64,000 bases of DNA from Bacillus subtilis (GTDB taxonomy: Bacteria > Pseudomonadota > Alphaproteobacteria > Rhizobiales > Rhizobiaceae): positions 1 through 64,000 of the forward strand of contig JAHREI010000007.1 in the NCBI GenBank assembly GCA_021733665.1, read 5' to 3'. Position numbers and translations under genes: made by a program. Of this stretch, positions 53,771-61,306 are shown in pieces; positions within the stretch are counted from its first letter, which is position 1; each line of letters starts with the position of its first letter. Under the pieces are notes generated by a model. The model did not search any database, was not told the DNA's origin, and was given only the letters and a program-made list of their open reading frames with translations.

Positions 53771-54958
53771 TCAGGCGAAAAAATCCTCAAGGAATTTTTC
53801 ATAGATAGCGGTGAGATTTTCAAGATCCCGCAATGATGTCCGCTCATTGGCCATATGCATGGTCTGGCCGACAAGACCGAATTCCACAACCGGACAATAA
53901 TCTTTGATAAAGCGGGCATCGGATGTGCCTCCGGAGGTTGAAAGCGAAGCCTGTTTGCCGGTAATCGCTTTAATAGCGCCGTTAAGGGCGTTAATCAGCT
54001 TGTCATTGCGGGTCAGGAAAACATGGCTCGGATCTTCACTCCAGATCAGCTCGTAATTGACCGGTTCAGATTTGCCTTCTCTGAACGGGCTGTCAGTTGA
54101 TGCTTCCTGCAAGCGGCGTGACACTTCCTGCTGCAGGCTGTCTGCAGTCCATGTGTCATTAAAGCGGATGTTGAATGAAGCGGTTGCCTTGGCCGGAATG
54201 ACATTGGTGGCCGGATTGCCGACGTCAATCGAGGTGATTTCCAGATTGGTGGCTTGGAAATTCTCAGTGCCTTGGTCATAGGCCGGTATCAGCAGGCTGT
54301 TGAGCAGTGCCATAATACCGCGCACCGGATTATCGGCATTATGTGGATAGGCGACATGCCCCTGTGTGCCGTGAACAATAACAGTGCCGGTGACCGAGCC
54401 GCGACGACCGATCTTGATGGCTTCACCCAGACGATCAGGATTGGTTGGCTCGCCGACCAGTGAGGCATCCCATTTTTCACCTTTGGCATCTGCCCATTCC
54501 AGTACTTTGACTGTGCCGTTAATAGCAGGGCCTTCTTCATCGCCGGTAATCAGGAAGGAGATGTTGGGTTTGCGATCAGGGTATTTTTTCAGGTAGCGCA
54601 CCGTTGCCGCAACAAAACAGGCAATGCCACCCTTCATATCTACTGCGCCACGGCCATAGAGTTCGCCATTGTCGATCACTGCGCCAAAAGGCGGATGCTT
54701 CCAGAGTGACAGGTCACCGGTCGGCACCACATCAGTATGGCCGGCAAACATCAGATGCGGGCCTGTGCCATTAAGGCGGGCATAGAGATTTTCTACATCC
54801 GGTGTTCCCTCTGCGGTGAAGACAGGGCGGTCAATATGAAAGCCGAGCGGCTCCAGCATCGACTGAAGAGCGGTAAGAGCTCCGCCTTCTGCCGGCGTAA
54901 CAGACGGGCAGCGGATCAGAGCGGCGAGATTTTCTGCGGGATCAAATGTGGTCATCAT
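53771..54958 (-). CDS. dapE: Succinyl-diaminopimelate desuccinylase
   Basis: 395 residues. Zinc-dependent hydrolysis of N-succinyl-LL-diaminopimelate in lysine and cell-wall synthesis. M20 peptidase-family ligands: [15 protein letters not shown] (His), [20 protein letters not shown] (Asp, catalytic), [15 protein letters not shown] (Glu-Glu), LVGEPTNPD and the C-terminal [16 protein letters not shown] (His). [16 protein letters not shown] is a DapE hallmark. Two ATGs at 54958 and 54955 are possible. dapD of the same pathway is upstream on the same strand, but three unrelated plus-strand genes now separate them. Confidence 0.97.
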   Translation of the reverse strand: MMTTFDPAENLAALIRCPSVTPAEGGALTALQSMLEPLGFHIDRPVFTAEGTPDVENLYARLNGTGPHLMFAGHTDVVPTGDLSLWKHPPFGAVIDNGELYGRGAVDMKGGIACFVAATVRYLKKYPDRKPNISFLITGDEEGPAINGTVKVLEWADAKGEKWDASLVGEPTNPDRLGEAIKIGRRGSVTGTVIVHGTQGHVAYPHNADNPVRGIMALLNSLLIPAYDQGTENFQATNLEITSIDVGNPATNVIPAKATASFNIRFNDTWTADSLQQEVSRRLQEASTDSPFREGKSEPVNYELIWSEDPSHVFLTRNDKLINALNGAIKAITGKQASLSTSGGTSDARFIKDYCPVVEFGLVGQTMHMANERTSLRDLENLTAIYEKFLEDFFA

Positions 54959-55320
54959 GCATAAGGCTTAGCAGAAGCACCCGCATGCTGCATCCTGAAT
55001 TTCTATGCAGTGGCAAAACTTCTCACGACAATGTGTTTTTCGCTGAGGATCGGGTGACTTTTGTTTGGTAATATTTCTGTGAGAAAACCGTCATTGTCTA
55101 TGTTTTGTGAACTATAAAGACGACAGATCGTTTGCTATTTACGAACGATAATTAAGGTCTTTTCGTTGAAAATCGACGTCATTTCTTGTAACATATTGTA
55201 ATTATTTATCAAAATAAATTAACAACATTAACGAAGCTGGAATTGTGTTCTAATTTTGAGATTTCTGTAAAATTTATGTGAGTTGAAATCGTAAACGATG
55301 AATCCTATCTCAAGGTCATC
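54959..55320. other. AT-rich region upstream of the small secreted protein array
   Basis: About 360 bp, strongly AT-rich in the right half. No gene seen. It contains an outer inverted repeat TTATGTGA (55274-55281) with TCACATAA (55346-55353) and an inner one CGATGA/TCATCG (55296-55301, 55316-55321), both lying around the EcfG-type promoter. Confidence 0.4.
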
Positions 55321-55346
55321 GGAACGGCGCTCCTCCCAAGCACGTT
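55321..55346 (+). promoter_or_regulatory. EcfG-type (general stress response) promoter of the small secreted protein array
   Basis: GGAAC (55321-55325), exactly 17 nt, CGTT (55343-55346) matches the alphaproteobacterial EcfG sigma-factor consensus GGAAC-N16/17-CGTT. Transcription would start near 55353, leaving a short leader with AAGGA (55361-55365) before the ATG at 55374. The spacer contains CTCCTCCCAAGC, similar to the hairpin loops in front of copies 2 and 3. Confidence 0.7.
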
Positions 55347-55373
55347 CACATAAATTGAACAAGGAATATGAAG

Positions 55374-55589
55374 ATGAAAAAGATTGCTTTGACTGTTGCT
55401 GCTCTTGCCATGACTGCCGGTGCAGCTTTTGCTGAAAATCCGTTCACAGGTACACCGGACAATCTTTATGGCGCAGACCAGACACCGGTTATTACCAATT
55501 CAGCTGTGAAAAGCACTGCTCCTAATACTTACACAGACGGTTCGGCCAACGGCTTTGGTGATAATTCACCAGCCAGCTTTCAGCGCTGA
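55374..55589 (+). CDS. Small secreted Pro/Asn/Gly-rich protein, tandem copy 1
   Basis: 71 residues. MKKIALTVAALAMTAGAAFA is a clean Sec signal peptide (cut AFA-ENPF), leaving 51 residues: ENPFTGTPDNLYGADQTPV, NTYTDGSANGFGDNSPASF and a basic end. No cysteine, polar, probably disordered; periplasmic or exported. The ATG at 55374 fits AAGGA at 8 nt; one at 55368 is too close. It is under an EcfG-type promoter, so stress induction is expected. I recognise no characterised family; short secreted paralogs of unknown role (for example DUF680 proteins) exist in Rhizobiales, but the sequence is not clearly one. Confidence 0.85.
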   Translation: MKKIALTVAALAMTAGAAFAENPFTGTPDNLYGADQTPVITNSAVKSTAPNTYTDGSANGFGDNSPASFQR

Positions 55590-55638
55590 TTAGTCCGATA
55601 AGTTTGCCACTGTATTTTATGAGAATGAAGAGCCGCAC

Positions 55639-55684
55639 ACTCTGAGTAAACCGAGACAGACCTCCCAAGCGTCCTGCTCAGAGT
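55639..55684 (+). ncRNA. Hairpin with anti-Shine-Dalgarno-like loop before copy 2
   Basis: ACTCTGAG (55639-55646) and CTCAGAGT (55677-55684) form a perfect 8-bp stem around a 30-nt loop containing CCTCCC (55661-55666). The same structure precedes copy 3. CCUCC-bearing loops are the hallmark of cuckoo-type small RNAs described in Rhizobiales. It could be a leader, a processed sRNA, or a DNA-level relic of the promoter present before copy 1. Confidence 0.5.
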
Positions 55685-55710
55685 TAGCGGTAAATTAAAG
55701 GATGAATAAA

Positions 55711-55926
55711 ATGAAAAAGATTGCTTTGACTATTGCCGCTCTTGCTATGACTTCTGGCATTGCTATGGCTGAAAATCCGTTTACCGGCACACCGGATAAT
55801 CTCTATGGCGCAGACCAGACACCGGTTGTTACCAATTCAACTGTGAAAAGCACTGCGCCGAATACTTACACAGACGGTTCAGCGAATGGTTTCGGCGATA
55901 ACGCCCCGTCAAGCCATAAAGGCTGA
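55711..55926 (+). CDS. Small secreted Pro/Asn/Gly-rich protein, tandem copy 2
   Basis: 71 residues, starting exactly 337 bp after copy 1. The signal peptide MKKIALTIAALAMTSGIAMA is identical to that of copy 3, while the mature part (ENPFTGTPDNLYGADQTPVV; SANGFGDNAPSSHKG) is close to copy 1, differing at seven positions by eye. This mosaic suggests gene conversion. AAAGGA lies 8 nt before the ATG at 55711; another ATG nine bases upstream is too near it. There is no EcfG promoter of its own; a CCTCCC-loop hairpin precedes it. Confidence 0.85.
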   Translation: MKKIALTIAALAMTSGIAMAENPFTGTPDNLYGADQTPVVTNSTVKSTAPNTYTDGSANGFGDNAPSSHKG

Positions 55927-55976
55927 TTAGCCTGATCATTTTGACTGCATATTTGTTGAAAATTCACAGCCGTTCA

Positions 55977-56020
55977 CTCTGAGCAAATCGAGACAGCCCT
56001 CCCAAGTGTCCTGCTCAGAG
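55977..56020 (+). ncRNA. Hairpin with anti-Shine-Dalgarno-like loop before copy 3
   Basis: CTCTGAGC (55977-55984) and GCTCAGAG (56013-56020) form a perfect 8-bp stem. The loop includes CCTCCC (55998-56003) and is nearly the same as in the hairpin before copy 2. The last stem pair differs (GC here), showing that pairing is kept while bases change. Confidence 0.5.
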
Positions 56021-56047
56021 CAATTGGCAAATTAAAGGATGAATAAA

Positions 56048-56266
56048 ATGAAAAAGATTGCTTTGACTATTGCTGCTCTTGCTATGACATCTGGCATTGC
56101 TATGGCTGAAAATCCATTTACCGGCACACCAGCTGATCTTTATGCAAATGATAAGACACCGGTAGCCGCAGCTAATTTCACACTGAAAGGCACACAGTCC
56201 GGCACTTATACGGATGGTTCTGCCAATGGTTTTGGCGACCATTCACCAGCCAGCACCCGTCGCTAA
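56048..56266 (+). CDS. Small secreted Pro/Asn/Gly-rich protein, tandem copy 3
   Basis: 72 residues, starting exactly 337 bp after copy 2. Same signal peptide as copy 2, then a more diverged mature region: ENPFTGTPADLYANDKTPVA, KGTQSGTYTDGSANGFGDHS and SPASTRR. The blocks ENPFTGTP, TYTDGSANGFGD and SPAS are the conserved core of the family. The 3' end at DNA level (ATTCACCAGCCAGC) is shared with copy 1, not copy 2. A terminator follows, closing a three-gene unit inserted between dapD and dapE on the strand opposite to them. Confidence 0.85.
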   Translation: MKKIALTIAALAMTSGIAMAENPFTGTPADLYANDKTPVAAANFTLKGTQSGTYTDGSANGFGDHSPASTRR

Positions 56267-56290
56267 GAGCGATTATGTGTGAGCATATAA

Positions 56291-56321
56291 AAAAGCGACA
56301 GGCTTAAAACCTGTCGCTTTT
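56291..56321 (+). terminator. Intrinsic terminator after the small secreted protein array
   Basis: AAAAGCGACAGG (56291-56302) and CCTGTCGCTTTT (56310-56321), a 12-bp perfect stem with a 7-nt loop and T-rich 3' side. Confidence 0.92.
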
Positions 56322-56347
56322 CTGTTTGTTGTAATGAATAATCTTAA

Positions 56348-56452
56348 AGCATGTCGCGCTCAAATGTATTCATTTGAGCTACCGCGAACATGCGACAATT
56401 AAAAGAATTGAGACGCGAGCGCAGTGGGTACGATTAAACGCAACACGCTCTA
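56348..56452. repeat. Palindromic intergenic element between the array and dapD
   Basis: GCTCAAATG (56358-56366), loop TATT, CATTTGAGC (56371-56379), inside a longer pairing of GCATGTCGCG with CGCGAACATGC. A trailing part (GAGACGCGAGCGCAGTGGG...CACGCTCTAG) runs up to the dapD stop codon. The AGCATGTCGCG...ACGCTCTAG pattern resembles dispersed intergenic repeats in Rhizobiales genomes, a different class from the element before coaBC. It may terminate or stabilise dapD mRNA. Confidence 0.65.
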
Positions 56453-57304
56453 GTCGCGCAGAAGATCATTAATCGAAGTTTTTGAGCGGGTCTTTTCATC
56501 AACACGCTTGACGATCACCGCGCAATAAAGGCTCGGGCCCCAGTTTTCTCCCGGTACATTTTTGCCCGGCATGGTACCGGCAACGACAACGGAATAAGGC
56601 GGCACTTCGCCATAGAAGACTTCACCGGTTGCGCGATCCACAATCTTGGTGGATTTGCCGATATAGACACCCATGCCAAGCACGGAACCTTCACGGATAA
56701 TACAGCCTTCGACAACTTCTGAGCGGGCACCGATAAAGCAATTATCTTCGATGATGGTAGGTTCGGCCTGCAACGGCTCAAGCACGCCGCCGATGCCAAC
56801 GCCGCCGGACAGATGCACGTTCTTACCGATCTGTGCGCAAGAGCCAACAGTTGCCCATGTGTCAACCATCGTGCCTTCACCGACATAAGCGCCGAGATTG
56901 ACAAAAGACGGCATCAGAATGGCGTTTGGTGCAATATAAGCGGAGTGGCGTACAACACAGTTTGGCACAGCGCGGAAACCGGCCTGTGTAAATTCATCTG
57001 CAGACCAGCCGTCAAATTTGGAAGCGACTTTGTCCCACCAGACGGATTCACCCGGACCGCCTTTGATGATTTCCATCGGGTTGAGACGGAATGAAAGCAG
57101 CACCGCTTTTTTCAGCCACTGATTGACTGTCCAGTTGCCGTCAGCCTGTTTTTCGGCAACGCGTACTTTACCCTGATCAAGCAGCAAGAGGGACTGTGCG
57201 ACGGCATCGCGGATTTCTCCGGTGGTTGATACCGATACTGTGTCGCGCTCATCAAAAGCTTTTGTGATAATTTTTTCGAGAGCTGACAGATCAGGCTGGG
57301 ACAT
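56450..57304 (-). CDS. dapD: Tetrahydrodipicolinate N-succinyltransferase
   Basis: 284 residues from the ATG at 57304, with AGGAG 7 nt upstream. It succinylates tetrahydrodipicolinate in the lysine/DAP route. The left-handed beta-helix hexapeptide repeats fill residues about 110-240: [78 protein letters not shown] and the C-terminal domain [10 protein letters not shown] are also family features. Its partner dapE lies 1.5 kb downstream on the same strand beyond the inserted small-gene array. Confidence 0.97.
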   Translation of the reverse strand: MSQPDLSALEKIITKAFDERDTVSVSTTGEIRDAVAQSLLLLDQGKVRVAEKQADGNWTVNQWLKKAVLLSFRLNPMEIIKGGPGESVWWDKVASKFDGWSADEFTQAGFRAVPNCVVRHSAYIAPNAILMPSFVNLGAYVGEGTMVDTWATVGSCAQIGKNVHLSGGVGIGGVLEPLQAEPTIIEDNCFIGARSEVVEGCIIREGSVLGMGVYIGKSTKIVDRATGEVFYGEVPPYSVVVAGTMPGKNVPGENWGPSLYCAVIVKRVDEKTRSKTSINDLLRD

Positions 57305-57540
57305 ATTACTGCTCCTGAGGCGTTGAAACGCGGTTAAATCAGTTTTATTTCGGCGTTCAGACGAAAATGACGACGAAATATGTAAATTACGAAATATTTT
57401 CGGCAAATGATTAGGCTATGCTCAATGCAGGGTCAATCTTGGCAATGCCGCTTTTGCACTATATGCCTCAAATAAACAAAAGAACGAACCGGCGGCTTGT
57501 TATCTTTGCTCATGGTTCAGCGATGATAGGATAAGATTGC

Positions 57541-58380
57541 ATGAATCCGCTTGAGAAAGACGGCTGGACACCTTTCAGCAATTCCGGTGAGACTGTTAAA
57601 CGTGTGGCAACGGTGCCGGATACACCGCAGACCCGTGCGCCTGCCTATAAACTGGCATTCAGTGATACGGAATTTATGACCAAGCGGGAGTTGCGTCCGA
57701 TCCGTCTGCAGCTTGAACTGCTGAAGCCGGAAATGGTCATGGAAGAACGCGGTATTAAATCAACCGTGGTACTGTTTGGCGGTGCGCGTATTCCGGAGCC
57801 GGGTGGCGAGGCATGGGCTGCGAAAAACGAAGTTCAGAAAAAGAACCTCGAAGCCAATTCTATCTATTACGAAGAAGCGCGTGAATTTGCCCGCCGCTGC
57901 TCGGAATATTCGGCCTCAACTTATTATCGTGAATTCGTTGTCGTCACCGGTGGCGGACCAGGTGTGATGGAAGCAGGGAACCGTGGTGCTGCTGATATTG
58001 GTGCACCGTCTATTGGCCTGAACATTGTGCTGCCGCATGAGCAGGCGCCGAACGCCTATGTCACGCCGGAACTGTGCTTCAATTTTCACTATTTCGCATT
58101 GCGCAAGATGCATTTCCTGTTCCGTGCCAAGGCTTTTGCAGTTTTCCCGGGTGGTTTTGGTACCATGGATGAGCTGTTTGAGACGCTGACCCTGATGCAG
58201 ACAGGCCGTATGGAACGTGTGCCACTGGTGCTGTTCGGCAAAGAGTTCTGGACGAAAGCGATCAATATTCCGTATCTCTCCGAGCAGGGAACGATCTCAC
58301 CGGAAGATCTGGAGTTGTTCCATTACGTGGACACGGCTGATGAAGCTTGGGCTGTGGTGAAAGATCACTATCAGCTGTAA
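57541..58380 (+). CDS. LOG-family (TIGR00730) Rossmann-fold protein
   Basis: 279 residues. The family motifs are VVTGGGPGVMEAGNRGAADI (about residue 139) and the signature FAVFPGGFGTMDELFETLTL (about 200), of the PGGxGTxxE type. Such proteins were long called lysine decarboxylases; characterised ones release cytokinin bases or AMP from nucleotides (LOG phosphoribohydrolases), or are nucleotidases like PpnN. The N-terminal 70 residues precede the domain and are less conserved. It is divergent from dapD by about 240 bp and ends in a terminator. Confidence 0.9.
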   Translation: MNPLEKDGWTPFSNSGETVKRVATVPDTPQTRAPAYKLAFSDTEFMTKRELRPIRLQLELLKPEMVMEERGIKSTVVLFGGARIPEPGGEAWAAKNEVQKKNLEANSIYYEEAREFARRCSEYSASTYYREFVVVTGGGPGVMEAGNRGAADIGAPSIGLNIVLPHEQAPNAYVTPELCFNFHYFALRKMHFLFRAKAFAVFPGGFGTMDELFETLTLMQTGRMERVPLVLFGKEFWTKAINIPYLSEQGTISPEDLELFHYVDTADEAWAVVKDHYQL

Positions 58381-58403
58381 TTTATGCTCAATACGAATTC
58401 AGC

Positions 58404-58436
58404 AAAACGCCGGTGCAGTTTCTGTACCGGCGTTTT
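58404..58436 (+). terminator. Intrinsic terminator between the LOG gene and DUF817
   Basis: AAAACGCCGGT (58404-58414) and ACCGGCGTTTT (58426-58436) with an 11-nt loop and a T-run on the plus strand; it also precedes the convergent DUF817 stop codon directly. Confidence 0.92.
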
Positions 58437-59327
58437 TTATGGCTGATCGTCCGGCTTTTTAGGCGGATGAATAATAGTCACCAGCACAACGGAGATAATC
58501 ATCAGCAGATACCATGCACCGAGCTTTGACAGCGAGACCGGCACCCATTGGTCATGCTGCCCCGGATAGAGCCAGACGCGCGACCATGTGCCGATATTCT
58601 CGGCAATCCAGATGAACAGCGATGTCAAAAAAAACGCCAGCAGCAGTGGCATACGATGGCGAAAACGGAACACACGGTAATGCATGCTGGTGCGCCAGAA
58701 CATCAGCCCTGTGACTGCGAAAAGCAGCCAGCGCATATCGGGGAGATAATGATGGCTGAAGAAATTGATATAAATGCCGGTAGCGAGTGCAAAAGTCAGT
58801 GGTAATGGCGGATAATTCGCCAGCCTGATGTCAAAAATCCGGTTGATCCGCGCCATATAGGAACCGACTGCGGCATACATAAAACCTGAAAACAGCGGCA
58901 CACCGCCGATGCGGAACAGATTTTCCTCCGGATAAATCCACGACCCCATATGGGTTTTGAAGATTTCCATTGCTGTGCCGACAATATGGAAAATCAGAAT
59001 GACTTTGGCTTCTCGCAGGGTTTCCAACCGGCATAGCAGCATCAATAGCTGAATGGTAACTGCTGACAGAAACAGGAAGTCATAACGTGTGATGAGGTGC
59101 GGCAAGGCAGAGCCGTCTGCCCAGAGATATTTGCTGAGAATGATCAGGCCAAGCATGACACCGCCGAACAGGCATGCCCATGCCTGTTTCAACCCGAAAA
59201 CCAGAAACTCCACCAATGCGCCGGACAAGCCGCGGCGGGGCAGTTGATCGAGCAGCCGGTGTGCGGCTGCATCAATCATCGCCTCCAGTGAGGTAAAACG
59301 GCGTTTTCCATTCACGGGCTGATGCAT
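58437..59327 (-). CDS. DUF817 membrane protein
   Basis: 296 residues with about eight hydrophobic segments, including ACLFGGVMLGLIILSKYLWA, YDFLFLSAVTIQLLMLLCRL, FALATGIYINFFSHHYLPD and WYLLMIISVVLVTIIHPP. Conserved polar stretches (MEIFKTHMGSWIYPEENLFR; GGVPLFSGFMYAAVGSYMAR; WIAENIGTWSRVWLYPGQHD) fit DUF817, an integral membrane family of unknown function. The ATG directly follows the stop codon of the pyrimidine 5'-nucleotidase gene (TAA-ATG), so the two are translationally coupled. Confidence 0.88.
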   Translation of the reverse strand: MHQPVNGKRRFTSLEAMIDAAAHRLLDQLPRRGLSGALVEFLVFGLKQAWACLFGGVMLGLIILSKYLWADGSALPHLITRYDFLFLSAVTIQLLMLLCRLETLREAKVILIFHIVGTAMEIFKTHMGSWIYPEENLFRIGGVPLFSGFMYAAVGSYMARINRIFDIRLANYPPLPLTFALATGIYINFFSHHYLPDMRWLLFAVTGLMFWRTSMHYRVFRFRHRMPLLLAFFLTSLFIWIAENIGTWSRVWLYPGQHDQWVPVSLSKLGAWYLLMIISVVLVTIIHPPKKPDDQP

Positions 59328-60026
59328 TTATGGGTGCAGCGCTGTCAGAAACTCTGTCAGATTATCCGTGACAAAATCCACGCTGTCGGTAAAGGCCGGA
59401 TCGCTTTCCCAGATTTCGCTGAAATCCGGTTCAAAATTATTCGGCACAATCAGCACCGTGCGCATACCAGTGGTTTTCGGCACAACCAGATTGCGTGCCA
59501 GATCTTCAAACATCGCTGCTTTTTGCGGATTGATGCCGCATTGTTTGTAGAACAGCTCATAGGGCGCGCGTTCCGGTTTCGGTACCAGCTGTGCGGCAAC
59601 AATATCGAAAATATCATCGAAACGGTCGAGAATGCCAAGCTGTGCCGCAGCATTTTCCGCATGTTTACGGTCGCCGTTGGTATAGATGAATTTGCGGCCG
59701 GGCAGGCGGGCAATGGCTTCGCCTAAAAGCGGATCCGGCTTGAGCCATGTGTAGTCAATATCATGCACTTTAGCGAGGAAGTCGTCAGGATCAATATTGT
59801 GGCATTCCATCAGTCCTTTCAGGGTGGTGCCATAGTCCTGATAAAACTGCTTCTGAACCTTGCGCGCCTCATCACGGGGCAGCTGCAGCAGTTCCGAAAC
59901 ATAGGATGTCATCCGCACATCCACCTGTGAAAACAGATTGGTATCATGCGGATAGAGCGTATTGTCCATATCAAACACCCAGTCTGTGACATGGGCGAAG
60001 TGGTGTGGTTCAGGTAAATTGGTCAT
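59328..60026 (-). CDS. Pyrimidine 5'-nucleotidase (HAD superfamily)
   Basis: 232 residues. HAD motif I is DWVFDMDNTLYPHDTNLFSQ (Asp nucleophile), motif II RKFIYTNGDRKHAENAAAQL, and motifs III/IV LVPKPERAPYELFYKQ and AAMFEDLARNLVVPK. The SDT1-like subgroup dephosphorylates UMP/CMP or related nucleotides. In Rhizobiales this gene commonly sits between dapD and argB, as here. Its stop is fused to the DUF817 start. Confidence 0.92.
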   Translation of the reverse strand: MTNLPEPHHFAHVTDWVFDMDNTLYPHDTNLFSQVDVRMTSYVSELLQLPRDEARKVQKQFYQDYGTTLKGLMECHNIDPDDFLAKVHDIDYTWLKPDPLLGEAIARLPGRKFIYTNGDRKHAENAAAQLGILDRFDDIFDIVAAQLVPKPERAPYELFYKQCGINPQKAAMFEDLARNLVVPKTTGMRTVLIVPNNFEPDFSEIWESDPAFTDSVDFVTDNLTEFLTALHP

Positions 60027-60092
60027 GCAGGTGTTATGCCATGAAGTTTGGTAAAGATCAGCCTTTATTTATCGTGCCCCTTAAGTGCTCAT

Positions 60093-60129
60093 ACCAAAAC
60101 CCCATGAGTATCACTCATGGGGTTTTGGT
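60093..60129. other. 17-bp perfect inverted repeat in a divergent promoter region
   Basis: ACCAAAACCCCATGAGT (60093-60109), loop ATC, ACTCATGGGGTTTTGGT (60113-60129). It lies between two genes that are transcribed away from each other (starts 60026 and 60278), where no known transcript ends. No U-tract follows on either side. It could be an operator, a leader hairpin or part of a small RNA. Confidence 0.7.
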
Positions 60130-60277
60130 TAAGCCCGAGTGGCGATTGAACTTTTTCAAGGCGTGATGCGTCAGCATCTTATCGCCTCGGTATAAAGCAG
60201 GTGGCTTGTAATTAACGGCAGGGCAGGGCAAACAGAGCCTGATATATTTACGTAACACAGAAAAGCTCAGCATTATC

Positions 60278-61183
60278 ATGGAACTCTGGATACCGATTAC
60301 GATTGGCGCTGCTTTTATGCAGAATGTGCGCACGACGCTGCAAAAGAAGCTGCAAGGTAAGCTCGGCACCAGAGGTGCCAGTTTTGTGCGTTTTGGTTAT
60401 GGTTTTCCGGTTGCTATTCTTTATGTGCTGGGGCTGCATTTCTTTGCGAACTATGCGTTACCGCAAGTCAATGGTGCATTCCTGTTCTGGAGTGTTGTAG
60501 GCGGTCTTGCGCAGATTTTCGCCACTATCATGCTGGTTTATTTGTTTACGCTGCGAAATTTCGCCGTGGGAACAGCCTATTCCAAAACCGAGCCGGTGCA
60601 GGCAGCTATCTTTGGTCTGATCCTGTTGGGAGAACGTCTGACCACCGGTGCGGTGCTGGCGATTATTGTTGGTGTACTGGGCGTGATGCTGATTTCAGTC
60701 GCGCGCATGCCGCTGAGCTGGGGCAACCTGTTTAAGGCGCTGGTCAGCCGTACGGCGTTGATCGGTATTGCTTCGGGCGGTGTGTTCGGTATTTCAGCGG
60801 TTGCCTATCGCTCTGCTGCACTGTCATTGGATGGCCCGAACCCGATTATGCAGGCAGCTGTGACGCTCGCTTGTGTGACGACATTCCAGACGGTGTTTAT
60901 GCTGGTATGGATGCTGATTAAGGACAAGAGCGAGATTGTGCTGGTGCTGAAATCATGGCGCTCATCATCGCTCGTTGGTCTGTCCAGTGTGCTGGGTTCA
61001 ATGGGCTGGTTTACAGCAATGGCCTTGCAGCAGGTGGCCTATGTGCGTGCGCTCGGGCAGATCGAACTGATTTTCACTTTCATCTCGGCAGTGTTCATTT
61101 TCAAGGAACGTATCAACCGTATGGAAGTGGCTGGTTGCGTGTTGATTGTCACCGGCATTCTGTTTTTGTTGTTGTGGCAATAA
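60278..61183 (+). CDS. DMT-superfamily (EamA-like) permease
   Basis: 301 residues with ten predicted membrane segments in two five-helix halves, as in EamA/RhaT-type drug/metabolite transporters. Recognisable parts: ELWIPITIGAAFMQNVRTTL, FAVGTAYSKTEPVQAAIFGL, ILLGERLTTGAVLAIIVGVL and, in the second half, YVRALGQIELIFTFISAVFI followed by FKERINRMEVAG, the repeated E-R end-of-half motif. Substrate unknown. An intrinsic terminator follows. Confidence 0.88.
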   Translation: MELWIPITIGAAFMQNVRTTLQKKLQGKLGTRGASFVRFGYGFPVAILYVLGLHFFANYALPQVNGAFLFWSVVGGLAQIFATIMLVYLFTLRNFAVGTAYSKTEPVQAAIFGLILLGERLTTGAVLAIIVGVLGVMLISVARMPLSWGNLFKALVSRTALIGIASGGVFGISAVAYRSAALSLDGPNPIMQAAVTLACVTTFQTVFMLVWMLIKDKSEIVLVLKSWRSSSLVGLSSVLGSMGWFTAMALQQVAYVRALGQIELIFTFISAVFIFKERINRMEVAGCVLIVTGILFLLLWQ

Positions 61184-61189
61184 GAAAGA

Positions 61190-61214
61190 AAAATCCCGCA
61201 AATTGCGGGATTTT
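61190..61214 (+). terminator. Intrinsic terminator of the DMT permease gene
   Basis: AAATCCCGCA (61191-61200), loop AAT, TGCGGGATTT (61204-61213), then TTT. Also suited to the convergent argB transcript. Confidence 0.93.
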
Positions 61215-61230
61215 TTATAAGCTCTGTAAA

Positions 61231-61306
61231 TTATGGCATGATAAGCGTGCATCGTTAGTTACGGCACGATCAACGTGCTTCTTGGTTTACGGTACGATAA
61301 GTGTGC
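61231..61306 (-). repeat. Three tandem copies of the argB 3' end, 28-bp period
   Basis: The 20-bp end of argB (61287-61306) is repeated at 61259-61278 and 61231-61250, with four differences each. On the minus strand they read TLIVP-stop (real), TLIVP-stop and TLIMP-stop. Six of the eight differences are third-position and one of the two first-position changes is silent. Each copy can also form a small stem such as GCACG/CGTGC. Because the period is 28, not a multiple of 3, the copies are out of frame with each other. Confidence 0.8.

Noticed and set aside
55322-55347. GAACG/CGTTC stem with a TCCTCCCAA loop read as an RNA hairpin before copy 1
   Set aside because: The same bases form the EcfG-type promoter boxes, so if that promoter is used the stem would not be transcribed. 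The promoter reading explains the spacing better.
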